This document shows positions 50,244-57,120 of a DNA stretch of 57,120 nt, in pieces. The stretch spans positions 1 to 57,120 of the forward strand of contig JAPPNY010000164.1 of the NCBI GenBank assembly GCA_028818385.1. The letters run 5' to 3'. Position 1 is the first letter of the stretch. Every line of letters begins with the position of its first letter. The DNA is from Spirochaetaceae bacterium. GTDB lineage: Bacteria; Spirochaetota; Spirochaetia; SZUA-6; Bin103. Both the position numbers and the translations under genes were made by a program. Under the pieces are notes generated by a model that saw only the letters and a program-made list of their open reading frames with translations, searched no databases and was not told the origin of the DNA.

Positions 50244-50575
50244 TGGAGTACAAGGGCTACGTGGCCAAGGTGGAGTACGACGATTCCATCGGCATGCTGC
50301 ACGGGAGCGTGATCAATAGCGGCGACTACCCGATCGCGACATGTGAAGCAAAAGACGTAGATACGCTACAGCGAGAGTTTCGGCTGTCGATCGACGACTA
50401 CCTGATGGCGTGTCAGGAATCCGGTATCGAACCGAGGCAGCCCCTTTCCGGAAAGCTCCATCTTGAACTCGGCCGGGAGTTGCATCAACGCGTCTCGATT
50501 TCAGCCGCACGCAGCGGGATAAGCATCGACACTTGGATCACGGAGGTGCTTGACGAGGCAGCCGCTCGACGGTGA
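50240..50575 (+). CDS. hicB: HicB-type antitoxin
   Basis: Antitoxin of 111 residues. The N-terminal HicB domain starts YKGYVAKVEYDDSIGMLHGSVINS and contains REFRLSIDDYLMACQESG. The C-terminal part (LELGRELHQRVSISAARSGISIDTWITEVLDEA) is a ribbon-helix-helix DNA-binding unit for autoregulation. The long spacing between the two parts is normal for this HicB type. It directly follows hicA in the usual order. Confidence 0.92.
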   Translation: MMEYKGYVAKVEYDDSIGMLHGSVINSGDYPIATCEAKDVDTLQREFRLSIDDYLMACQESGIEPRQPLSGKLHLELGRELHQRVSISAARSGISIDTWITEVLDEAAARR

Positions 50576-50609
50576 GACAGTAGGTATCGTCGGCGACACC
50601 TCCGGCTCA

Positions 50610-50680
50610 GACTTACGTCCGACATCGCCGAAGGCAGCGGTGCGAAGAGGCACACGGGTCCATGATCCATGATACGATAC
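50610..50680 (-). pseudogene. Relic of the 5' end of an aldo/keto reductase gene
   Basis: Read on the minus strand, about 60 nt match the start region of the gene at 29775. They share TATCATGGAT...CATGGA, the stretch GCCGCTGCCTTCGGCGA with one change, and flanking GAAGAG (as CTCTTC). The encoded segment TAAFGDVG matches AAAFGDTG, after which similarity ends. It therefore preserves the -10 box, the start codon area and about 14 codons. It lies back-to-back with the HIT gene promoter. The match was made by eye. Confidence 0.4.
50673..50678 (+). promoter_or_regulatory. -10-like TACGAT before the HIT gene
   Basis: TACGAT ends 7 nt before the ATG at 50686, and no Shine-Dalgarno is present. It supports this ATG over the one at 50662. 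Confidence 0.4.
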
Positions 50681-50685
50681 CGCAC

Positions 50686-51255
50686 ATGTCGAATCCTCCA
50701 CTTGCCGACTGCATGCGGCTGCCTTCCGCCGCAGATCATGTGGCACGTTCCGACGGGAACCGGGCGTGGTCGCGCCTTAGGGATGCCGGCGTTTGCCCGA
50801 CCTGCCGCGAGATCGAGACCGGTGTCGCGACGGCAGATGAGGACGGTCGCCTGATCTTCGAAGACGAGCGATCGTTCGCCATGCTGGAGCGGTTTCCGCG
50901 TGGCTTGGGTCACACGATCGTGATTGCCAAGCCGCATGTCGCCGACATAGCGGATCTGCCAGAGCCTCTTGGATGTCACCTGATGACGGTGATGGTGCGC
51001 CTGGCGCGTGCCCTGACGGAGGTCACGGGTTGCGAGAAAGTGTATCAGGTTACGATGTGCTCAGGGCCACTGTCTCACCTGCACTTTCAGTTGATACCGC
51101 GGCTGCCAGGGGAACAGATCGGTGGTGGAGTGTTCTCGACCGAGCGTATGGTGCTGGAGTCGCCAGGACCGCTGGCCAGTGCGATCAAGGCGGCGTTGAG
51201 GAGTCCGCACGGCGCCGACCGCGAGTCGCGCGTCCCGAGTGTTGAAGGGCCCTGA
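50686..51255 (+). CDS. HIT-family nucleotide hydrolase/transferase-like protein
   Basis: Protein of 189 residues of the histidine-triad superfamily. The active-site strand reads SHLHFQLIP, with H131-x-H133-x-Q135; the HxHxQ form occurs in GalT-like and some HIT branches. An N-terminal CPTC pair (C37, C40) may bind zinc, as in Hint and GalT proteins. The beta-sheet start FEDERSFAMLERFPRGLGHTIVIAKPHVADIADL is a standard HIT core. The last 20 or so residues (RSPHGADRESRVPSVEGP) look like read-out into non-conserved sequence. HIT enzymes hydrolyse nucleoside phosphoramidates or transfer nucleotidyl groups to sugar phosphates. No operon partner is seen. Confidence 0.85.
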   Translation: MSNPPLADCMRLPSAADHVARSDGNRAWSRLRDAGVCPTCREIETGVATADEDGRLIFEDERSFAMLERFPRGLGHTIVIAKPHVADIADLPEPLGCHLMTVMVRLARALTEVTGCEKVYQVTMCSGPLSHLHFQLIPRLPGEQIGGGVFSTERMVLESPGPLASAIKAALRSPHGADRESRVPSVEGP

Positions 51256-51289
51256 GTTCACCTGTCCCTCGAACCGGACCGAGTGTCGC

Positions 51290-51485
51290 CGGCCGCGGCG
51301 GGACATCCGGCCTCCCGCCACCGGCGGCGGTGCGGAGGCCACAAGGTGCTTCTGGCGGGCGTCGACCAACGCGGCGAATCCCTCGAGCGTACGAGCGCCG
51401 AGCAGGCGCAGATCGTTGGCATGCGCGGAACCACTTCATCGACGGTCTCGAAGCCACCGCTTCGCAGATAGGCGTAGCCGACGTC
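51290..51485 (-). pseudogene. Unidentified frameshifted gene fragment
   Basis: On the minus strand two adjacent frames read protein-like: GDVGYAYLRSGGFETVDEVV, then, after a one-base shift near 51420, HANDLRLLGARTLEGFAALV continuing to DARQKHLVASAPPP. Together they look like a degraded coding segment of about 60 residues. I do not recognise the family. Confidence 0.25.
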
Positions 51486-52106
51486 TCGCCACTACCACGG
51501 CAGCGGGCGGCGCGGCGACGGCGGGCCGCACGACACCACGCTGGCCTTCTTTCCAGAGCTGGAGTGATCGATGGAGGTGGCATCAGGGCGTGCCGACTGC
51601 CTGGCCGACGAGGAGTGGATGCACGGCCCGCCGATCGACTTGTACTCCCGGTGAACTTCATCCACGAGCGGGGCGCGCGCATCGGCTTCTGCGGCGGCAG
51701 CGACCACGCCGGCAACTCCCCTGCTCGACCGGGGTCTGGCGTGAGGTGAGCGGCCCGGGGGTGTTCGAGGCGCTGCGCGCGCGCCGCACGATCGCCTGCT
51801 GCCGCGGCAAGATCGCCCTCTGGACTCGGGTGGCCGGACAGCCGATGGGCGCGGTGGTGGAGGCCGTGGGGCCGGTCACCATCAAGGCGCGGATCGCCTC
51901 TCCCGTGCCGGTCGCGACGGTGTCGCTCTGGCGCGACGACCGCTGGCTGGAGCATCGCGCCGTGACCGGTGACCGGATCGACGTGTGCTTCACCGATTCC
52001 GGCGCCGGAGCGGGGGAGCATCACTAGGTGGTGCGCGCCCAGTCGATCGCCGACGGGCTGCCGGTGGGGCCGCTGGTAGCGTACTCGTCTCCGACCTACG
52101 TAAGAT
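51480..52106 (+). pseudogene. DUF3604 (PHP-like) gene remnant, several frameshifts and stops
   Basis: Pieces of one protein appear in successive frames: PHDTTLAFFPELE (stop), LADEEWMHGPPIDLYSR (stop), then FIHERGARIGFCGGSDHAGNSP, which matches the 'GxRxGFxGGSDxH' core of DUF3604. GVFEALRARRTIACCRGKIAL follows, and the characteristic late part GQPMGAVVEAVGPVTIKARI. After GEHH comes a TAG, and then the family ending VVRAQSIADG...LVAYSSPTYV. At least three frame changes and two internal stops rule out a working product. It lies directly upstream of the PhyH gene at 52132 and was probably once part of that catabolic operon. Confidence 0.65.
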
Positions 52107-52131
52107 CGGGTTCCAGGGGCAAGAGCGGAAC

Positions 52132-52938
52132 ATGACGGATCGATCGAGGAGGGTGACCGAGCAGGAAATCTCGTTCTTTCAAGAGCAGGGCTACATCCGC
52201 TACGAAGGGTTCTTCTCCGCCGGCGAGATGAGCGAGCTGCGCGAGGCGATAGATCGTGCGATCGGGGACAACCGAGCGCGCATCACGGGTGCGGAAGGCG
52301 GCGGGCGCGTATCGGAGGAGTACGAGCGCGTATTCAACCAGATGGTCAACCTGTGGACGGACTGTCCGGCGGCGAAGACGTTCGCCTTCCACGCCGAGCT
52401 CGCCGAGGCCGGGAGGCGCCTGTCGCGGTGCCGCCACGTCCGCATCTACCACGATCACGCCATGGTCAAGCCGCCGGGCCAGACCAGCCGGGCGACCAAC
52501 TGGCACCAGGACGCGCCGTACTGGCGGATGGACCCGGTCGGCTCGTTCTCGGCCTGGATCGCGGTCGACGACGTCACCGTGGAGAACGGCTGCCTGCACT
52601 TCGTGCCGGGATCGCACCGCTATGGCCGCCAGGAGCCGATCTCGCTCACGGTGGCGGGGGAGAGCATCATCGACCGGATGCAGGCACAGGGGTTCTCGGT
52701 GGCCGAGCCGGTCTCCATGGAGATGGCCGCCGGCGGCGTCACCTTCCACCACGGCTGCACCTTCCACTACGCAGGGCCGAACCGCACCGGCACCCCGCGG
52801 CGAGCGTTCGCGATCATCTACATTCCGGACTATGTGACGTTCACCGGCGGCAACGACGCTGCCGGCGCCGCCGACGAGATGAGGGCCGGCGGCCCGTGGG
52901 ACCATCCGGTCCATCCGATCCTGGCGGGCGATCCGTGA
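52132..52938 (+). CDS. Phytanoyl-CoA dioxygenase (PhyH) family protein
   Basis: Fe(II)/2-oxoglutarate oxygenase of 268 residues. The N-terminus VTEQEISFFQEQGYIRYEGFF is the usual PhyH start. The iron triad is H125-x-D127 in NWHQDAPYW and H212 in FHYAGPNRTG, with Arg further on (TPRRAFAIIY) for 2-oxoglutarate. The middle segment AWIAVDDVTVENGCLHFVPGSH is the family's most conserved stretch and is complete. It is followed after 13 nt by the creatininase-like gene with GGAGG between. The protein is unlike the PhyH at 10590 outside these motifs, so the two probably act on different substrates. Confidence 0.92.
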   Translation: MTDRSRRVTEQEISFFQEQGYIRYEGFFSAGEMSELREAIDRAIGDNRARITGAEGGGRVSEEYERVFNQMVNLWTDCPAAKTFAFHAELAEAGRRLSRCRHVRIYHDHAMVKPPGQTSRATNWHQDAPYWRMDPVGSFSAWIAVDDVTVENGCLHFVPGSHRYGRQEPISLTVAGESIIDRMQAQGFSVAEPVSMEMAAGGVTFHHGCTFHYAGPNRTGTPRRAFAIIYIPDYVTFTGGNDAAGAADEMRAGGPWDHPVHPILAGDP

Positions 52939-52951
52939 GGAGGAGCGGCAG

Positions 52952-53704
52952 ATGTACTTCGATTCCAGCCTGAACCCCTACAAGATCGAGTTCCTGCGGC
53001 CGGACGAGTTGCGCGGGCGGATCGATGCCTGTCCGGTGGCGTTCGTCCCCCTCGGCACCCTGGAGTGGCACGGCCATCACAACCCGATCGGGCTGGATGC
53101 GCTGAAGGCGCACGGCGTCTGCCTGCACGCGGCGAAGCGGCTGGACGGCGGCGTGGTGCTGCCGCCGTGCTACGACACCGGGCTGGTCACCCCGATGTAC
53201 CAGAAGGAGCCGCAGCACTTCGGCAGCCTGATGACCATGCACCTGACCTCGCGCGGGGTGATCGAGGACACGCTGGTCAACCTGGAGCGCACCGGCTTCA
53301 AGGTCGTGCTCTTCTACGGAGGCCACTACCCCGCGGCGCGGCTGGCCGAGCTGATCGCGAAGGATTACGCGACCGAAATGGAGGTGCGCTCCTTCATGGA
53401 GCGCACGGTGGAGGCGACAGACCGGACCGGCGATCATGCGGGATTCGTCGAGACGTCGCTTATGATGGCCTTGCTCCCCGACCACGTGGACCTGGACCGC
53501 ATCCGCCGGCGGCATCCCGACAACCTGTACGACGACCCGCTGGAGGGCATCTCGGAGAGCGATCGGCCGGTGGTCACCGCGAACGTGGAGGACGGCCGCG
53601 CGCTGCTGGCGGCGATCGCCGCGGAGCTCGCCTCGATCAGCCGCGACCTGCTCGCGAAACAGGCCGGCCGGCCGACCCGGATCACCTACGTCGGCTGCAC
53701 ATGA
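52952..53704 (+). CDS. Creatininase-family amidohydrolase
   Basis: Metal-dependent amidohydrolase-like protein of 250 residues. Metal ligands of the creatininase fold are visible: E38 and H40 in GTLEWHGHHNPIGLD (with D49), H125 in FYGGHYP and E167 in GFVETSLMM. Family members open cyclic amides (creatinine) or act on formamides in cofactor pathways. Many, like this one, lie in sugar-catabolic clusters with unknown substrates. AGGAGCGG lies 6 nt before the ATG. The gene is in line with the PhyH gene upstream; the BNR gene 27 nt downstream has its own -10-like box. Confidence 0.88.
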   Translation: MYFDSSLNPYKIEFLRPDELRGRIDACPVAFVPLGTLEWHGHHNPIGLDALKAHGVCLHAAKRLDGGVVLPPCYDTGLVTPMYQKEPQHFGSLMTMHLTSRGVIEDTLVNLERTGFKVVLFYGGHYPAARLAELIAKDYATEMEVRSFMERTVEATDRTGDHAGFVETSLMMALLPDHVDLDRIRRRHPDNLYDDPLEGISESDRPVVTANVEDGRALLAAIAAELASISRDLLAKQAGRPTRITYVGCT

Positions 53705-53717
53705 GCCGCCGGGCGCG

Positions 53718-53723
53718 TATCAT
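53718..53723 (+). promoter_or_regulatory. -10-like TATCAT before the BNR gene
   Basis: TATCAT ends 8 nt before the ATG at 53732, without a Shine-Dalgarno. It may give an internal, nearly leaderless transcript within the cluster. Confidence 0.35.
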
Positions 53724-53731
53724 GGGTACTC

Positions 53732-54934
53732 ATGGCGCCATCAAAGTTTCTCGTTGACCTCAGTCCCGACGAACACGGCGACCGCATCGCGCTGGTGCGC
53801 GATGGCCAGGTTTCCTACCTGTCCGCGACCCGCGTCGACATCGGCTACACCCACGAGGGCGCATCGGGGAGCTGCCGGTACGTCCGCCGAGCGAGCAACG
53901 GCGACCTCTACGTCACCGGGCCGAGCCTGCGGCGCACCATGTTCCGCTCCACGGACGATGGCAGGTCGTGGTCGGCCACGCCCTACGACCTGGGCATGGA
54001 GCGGTTCGAGCTCCGCCAGAGCGAGCGTGACAGCGAGTACGGCTGGATCGGCGCCTTCACGATCCTGAAGGACGACACGTTCCTGATCTTCGTCGCGCCC
54101 TCCAACCACCGGCGCTGCACGGAGGGGTACCTGTCCCGCTCCACGGACCTGGGCAAGACGTGGTCGACCGAGCCGATCGACCTGCCGCTGGGCCGCTACC
54201 GCGCGATCTCGGCCGGCAACGCCGACATGATCGAGCTGGCCGACGGCACGCTGCTCCTGACCCTGCACTTCTACTACTACGTGGAGATGGAGGAGGAGGC
54301 CGCCCTGCCGTTCGACCAGCAGGGCTCGTTCGGCTACGTGCTGCGCTCCACCGACGGCGGCCGCACGTGGCCGGAGGCGCACTGCCATCTGCTCTACGGC
54401 GGCGAGGCGCACCTGCTGGAGCTGCCGTCCGGGAAGCTCCTGGTTGCCAGCCGCAAGCAGCGCAACGCCCGGCTGCCGGGCGACCCGGAGGACGTCACGG
54501 TGACGATGCGCGACAACGGCTACGACCCGGAGTACACCGGCTTCCACGAGCCGATCGAGAAGGGGACGGCGTCCTGCAAGCACATGGCGGTCTCGGAGTC
54601 CCACGACGGCGGCCGCACCTGGGTGAACGAGCAGCGCGTCACCGGCTACGAGCAGTGCTCGGGGGAGCTGACGCTGCTGGCGGACGGCTCCACCGTGGTG
54701 CTCACCTACGATTACCGCTATCCCGACCGGTTCGCGTGGTCGGGCGTCCGCGGCAGGGTGAGCTACGATGAGGGCCGCACCTGGGAGCCGGAAGAGTACG
54801 TGCTCGGCGAAGGCGAGAACTACCCCGGCTGCATCGCCACGGACGACGGCGGTCTGATCACCGTCTGCCCCTACCGCAACCGCGGCCCGATCCAGGCCGT
54901 CCACTGGCGGCCCCGGCCTCAGGACGCCCGATGA
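53732..54934 (+). CDS. BNR-repeat sialidase-fold protein
   Basis: Propeller protein of 400 residues with no signal peptide. Asp-box repeats are RSTDDGRSWSATP, RSTDLGKTWSTEP, RSTDGGRTWPEAH, ESHDGGRTWVNEQ and SYDEGRTWEPE: five clear copies, the best-preserved set in this window. Late conserved residues YDYRYPDRFAW and the tyrosine-rich YYYVEMEEE stretch could be catalytic, but the sialidase Arg triad cannot be confirmed by eye. It lies between the creatininase-like and SMP-30-like genes and is probably part of a pathway for a modified sugar. Confidence 0.8.
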   Translation: MAPSKFLVDLSPDEHGDRIALVRDGQVSYLSATRVDIGYTHEGASGSCRYVRRASNGDLYVTGPSLRRTMFRSTDDGRSWSATPYDLGMERFELRQSERDSEYGWIGAFTILKDDTFLIFVAPSNHRRCTEGYLSRSTDLGKTWSTEPIDLPLGRYRAISAGNADMIELADGTLLLTLHFYYYVEMEEEAALPFDQQGSFGYVLRSTDGGRTWPEAHCHLLYGGEAHLLELPSGKLLVASRKQRNARLPGDPEDVTVTMRDNGYDPEYTGFHEPIEKGTASCKHMAVSESHDGGRTWVNEQRVTGYEQCSGELTLLADGSTVVLTYDYRYPDRFAWSGVRGRVSYDEGRTWEPEEYVLGEGENYPGCIATDDGGLITVCPYRNRGPIQAVHWRPRPQDAR

Positions 54935-54962
54935 GCCGGGCTGCCCGGCAGGAGTGTTGCGG

Positions 54963-55667
54963 ATGAGTGCCGGCACGTCGGGCCTGCGCTACACGGCAGC
55001 CGTCGACAAGCGCTTCAAGAGCCCCGGCCCCCAGCCGAACGGCATCCAGGCAGCGGAAGCCGGGCTGTGGTGCATCGATCAGGTCGATCTCAAGGTGTAC
55101 CTGCTGGACTGGGCGACCGGCGCGACGCGCCAGGAGTTCCAGACCGCCACCGAGCACTCCAGCGGTATCACCCTGGACGGCGACGGGAACCTGTGGATCA
55201 CCTCGACCCGGCAGCTTCATGTGGTGAAGATCGATCCGCGGACCGGCATGGAGCTGGCCCGCTATCCGGATCCGGGAGCAGGTCTCACGGCTCAGGCCGA
55301 GCAGGCCGATCCCGATGGAAAGCGGACGGGTTCGCACGGCATCGAGTGGCGCGCAGGAAGGATCTACTTGGCGGCTCCGCCGACGCAGCGCCTACACGTG
55401 ATGGACGCGGCCACCTGGGAGCCACTGCGGACGTTGCCGCTGCCGGGCCTGCGCCCTCACGGGCTGGGCTGGAACCACGACGGCCGGCTGTGGGTCTCGG
55501 ATACCTCCGCGGGAACCGTCCACGCCATGGACCCGGAGACGGGGCGCATCCACGACGTGTTCCGCGTCGCCGAGCCGGCCGAGGTGCACGGCATGACGGT
55601 GCGCGACGGGCACGAGATCTGGTACTGCGACGCCGGCACGCGCGACGTGGGTGTGCTGGTCAGGTGA
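54963..55667 (+). CDS. SMP-30/NHL-like beta-propeller protein (possible lactonase or lyase)
   Basis: Protein of 234 residues with repeated propeller strands: PNGIQAAEAGLWCIDQVDLKVYLLD, SSGITLDGDGNLWITS, GSHGIEWRAGRIYLAAPPTQRLHVMD, and PHGLGWNHDGRLWVSDTSAGTVHAMDPETG. The repeated '(H/S)G(I/L)xWxxGxLWVSD' type strands are shared by SMP-30/gluconolactonases and Vgb-type lyases. Metal ligands cannot be fixed from this reading, so lactonase action is only a possibility. The ATG at 54963 is preferred over the TTG at 54954. It overlaps the convergent gene at 55660 by 8 nt. Confidence 0.65.
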   Translation: MSAGTSGLRYTAAVDKRFKSPGPQPNGIQAAEAGLWCIDQVDLKVYLLDWATGATRQEFQTATEHSSGITLDGDGNLWITSTRQLHVVKIDPRTGMELARYPDPGAGLTAQAEQADPDGKRTGSHGIEWRAGRIYLAAPPTQRLHVMDAATWEPLRTLPLPGLRPHGLGWNHDGRLWVSDTSAGTVHAMDPETGRIHDVFRVAEPAEVHGMTVRDGHEIWYCDAGTRDVGVLVR

Positions 55668-56529
55668 GCTCCGCTCCGCAGATCGAGGTTTCGCCCGCTC
55701 CCGAGTAGAGCAGATAGGTCCCGCCGGCTTCCCGGTAAATCGCAGGGTCGCGCAGCTCGTTGACCGGGTCATGCACGGCTCCGGATCTGGAGGGCCGCAG
55801 GGGCAGGTCGCTCCCCTCGTAGGGCAACTCGGGGCGCAGTACCTCGACCGCTTCGGAGGCATGCCAGCGGCGCCAGTTGCCGTCCAGGCTCATGCTGGAG
55901 GCCACGATGCGCTCCGGGCAGTCGGCCACGCGGCTGTAGAACACCCGCAACGAGGCACCCTCCTTGACGACCGCGGCGTGGCGCATCCTCGGGAGCACAG
56001 CCGGCCCGGGCTCGAACCGGTCACGCCCGTCGGGCGAACGCAGCAGAATCCCGCCGCCGCTCAGGTCGGGCACCCTGGCGATGGCGAACCAAGCCCCGTC
56101 GTGCTGGAACACCCGGAAGTACGACGGGCCGAGGGCGATGTGCTCGGCCTCGAAGCGCAGGCCGTCCGCCGACGACGCGCGGAAGGAGAGCTGCCCTGCC
56201 AGCGTCACGCCGTGAAAGTACAGGAGGATCCGGCGGTGTTCGTCGAGCACGTGAACGTCAGGGGAGGCAATGTGATGCTGGCAGTCGGTCTGCTCCAGCC
56301 TCAGCACCCCTGGGCGGTATACCGTCCACGGCCCGTGCACGTCGTCGGCATACGCCATGCGAATGAAGGTCCCCTGATGGTGGGCGAAGTAGAGGTAGTA
56401 ACGTCCCAGGGGATCGCTCACCCAATTGGGCACCCGAATCAGCGACGGCCCGTTGAGATTGGCCCCGATGCGCGGGTCCATGCCGGCATGGAGGAGGGGA
56501 TTCTCATCGAAGCGAGCGACGCGATACAT
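55660..56529 (-). CDS. GH43-like five-bladed propeller protein
   Basis: Protein of 289 residues with no signal peptide. The N-terminal half shows the GH43/GH117-like order: RFDENPLLHAGMDPRIGANLNGPSLIRVP, RYYLYFAHHQGTFIRMAYADDVHGPW, then SPDVHVLDEHRRILLYFHG. The end (DPAIYREAGGTYLLYSGAGETSI) is the closing blade with the DPA...YLLYSG motif also found in annotated 'glycosyl hydrolase family 43' proteins. The ATG at 56529 is the first plausible start. Its neighbours are a convergent SMP-30-like gene and the Mrr remnant 46 nt upstream. Catalytic acids are not assigned. Confidence 0.72.
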   Translation of the reverse strand: MYRVARFDENPLLHAGMDPRIGANLNGPSLIRVPNWVSDPLGRYYLYFAHHQGTFIRMAYADDVHGPWTVYRPGVLRLEQTDCQHHIASPDVHVLDEHRRILLYFHGVTLAGQLSFRASSADGLRFEAEHIALGPSYFRVFQHDGAWFAIARVPDLSGGGILLRSPDGRDRFEPGPAVLPRMRHAAVVKEGASLRVFYSRVADCPERIVASSMSLDGNWRRWHASEAVEVLRPELPYEGSDLPLRPSRSGAVHDPVNELRDPAIYREAGGTYLLYSGAGETSICGAELT

Positions 56530-56574
56530 CCGAGCGAGTGGGTGCTCAGGTGACTCTCAACGACAGGTCACCGA

Positions 56575-57093
56575 TCATTCGTCTGAGAAGTAGTCGGCGT
56601 CGATTCTCTTCACCTCATAGGTGGCATCAGTGGTCACGCCAACCCCATGGTCGATCATGAACTCGGCGAGTCGGTCTCCACCGATCAGAATCACCTTGGT
56701 CTCGATATTTGATGCAAATTGAGTGGCTTCCTTGGAGAAGGTGGAAGTTGTAATGAAGACGCCCTTTCGCGCCCGCTGTCCCTGCAATGCGCCTGCGAAC
56801 TTCTGAACCTCCGGTCTGCTGACTACGCCTTCCCATCGTTTTGCCTGGATGTAGATGATATCCAGTCCCAAACGATCTTCCTTGATGATCCCGTCAATGC
56901 CTTCATCGCCCGATTTGCCGATGACTTCACCAGCTTCCTGAAGCGAGCCACCGTAGCCCATCCGTACGAGCAGGTCGACAACGAGTTTCTCGAAGAAACC
57001 TGCGGGTGAGTTCTTGACCGTATCCAGTATTTCCGCCGCGAGATTTGACCGGAGCGTCTGATACGCTGAGGTGGTCCCGGTCGGTTGGACAGC
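56575..57093 (-). pseudogene. mrr: Mrr-type restriction endonuclease, N-terminally truncated
   Basis: C-terminal catalytic domain of Mrr, a PD-(D/E)XK nuclease that cuts methylated DNA. The domain is recognisable as FFEKLVVDLLVRMGYGGS, the catalytic Asp in SGDEGIDGII, and the QxK site in YIQAKRWEG, then KGVFITTSTFSKEA and IDHGVGV. Family-like sequence continues in frame upstream of the first ATG (56961) to about 57093, with no ATG, GTG or TTG. It meets a TGA at 57094-57096 and further stops beyond. The N-terminal winged-helix half is therefore missing or in another frame. The base composition is more AT-rich than neighbouring genes, consistent with transfer. Translation from ATG 56961 would give only a partial domain. 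Confidence 0.7.
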
Positions 57094-57120
57094 TCAAGGG
57101 GTAGGCTAAGGTGTAACCCG

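Larger units (their letters stand above)
51256..52131. other. 876-nt gene-decay region
   Basis: No intact gene is present. The left part holds a minus-strand fragment of unknown family and the right part the DUF3604 remnant. The last 25 nt before 52132 have GGGGCAAGAG-type purine runs that may serve the PhyH gene as a ribosome-binding site. Confidence 0.6.

Noticed and set aside
1..57120. CRISPR array, rRNA, tRNA, integrase or transposase
   Set aside because: No regularly spaced repeats, no rRNA-like or tRNA-like sequence, and no integrase or transposase motifs were seen on either strand.

Overview
The window is about 57 kb of high-GC (roughly 65-70 %), gene-dense chromosomal DNA from a saccharolytic bacterium. 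It carries four transport loci for complex carbohydrates or peptides, surrounded by glycoside hydrolases, sialidase-fold (BNR) proteins, a sulfatase and two phytanoyl-CoA-dioxygenase-like oxygenases. Two binding proteins have the small-residue/GQ-rich start after the signal peptide (AAGQQ..., ADGQGEAA...) that is common in spirochaete binding proteins. Together with the LplB/YtcP-type permeases, this makes a free-living or host-associated member of the Spirochaetota the best guess, at moderate confidence. There are no rRNA or tRNA genes, CRISPR arrays or intact insertion sequences.

Layout. 3-2473: end of an FtsX/MacB-type permease and its ATPase, which has an extra AbrB-like tail. 2576-8818: complete Dpp/Opp-type operon (binding protein, two permeases, two ATPases), followed by a GH127-like arabinofuranosidase, a PhyH dioxygenase and a sulfatase (to 12916). 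12920-16037 (minus): GH3 enzyme and a BNR protein. 16038-24122: a LplB-permease/binding-protein unit duplicated in tandem, with the first permease reduced to a pseudogene, then a YtcP-type permease and a BNR protein that contains a zinc ribbon. 24133-29775 (minus): two units, a VapBC pair coupled to a DUF4838 hydrolase, and aldo/keto reductase-ArfB-glycosidase. 29924-33532: second sugar ABC operon. 33539-35149 (minus): glycosidase-like propeller protein. 35255-37036: AAA-ATPase/PD-(D/E)XK protein. 37071-41019 (minus): two half ABC exporters and a small HlyD-like anchor. 41068-41676 (minus): HigBA. 41765-42964: BNR protein. 43065-49932 (minus): a third sugar ABC operon with GH39 and a propeller enzyme at its head. 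49971-51255: HicAB and a HIT protein. 51256-52131: a decayed stretch containing a DUF3604 pseudogene. 52132-55667: PhyH, creatininase-like, BNR and SMP-30-like genes. 55660-57093 (minus): GH43-like protein and an Mrr nuclease remnant.

How the genes fit together. Each transport locus pairs a secreted binding protein and permeases with hydrolases that all appear to lack signal peptides. The simplest reading is that oligosaccharides are imported intact and taken apart in the cytoplasm. Toxin-antitoxin pairs and gene relics lie at the junctions between these modules. At least seven free-standing genes have a TANNNT hexamer only 6-9 nt before the start codon, which suggests leaderless transcription. 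Transporter genes instead have strong Shine-Dalgarno sequences, and the binding-protein genes at plus-strand loci are followed by strong RNA hairpins. Function assignments rest on motifs and family resemblance read by eye; no database search was run.
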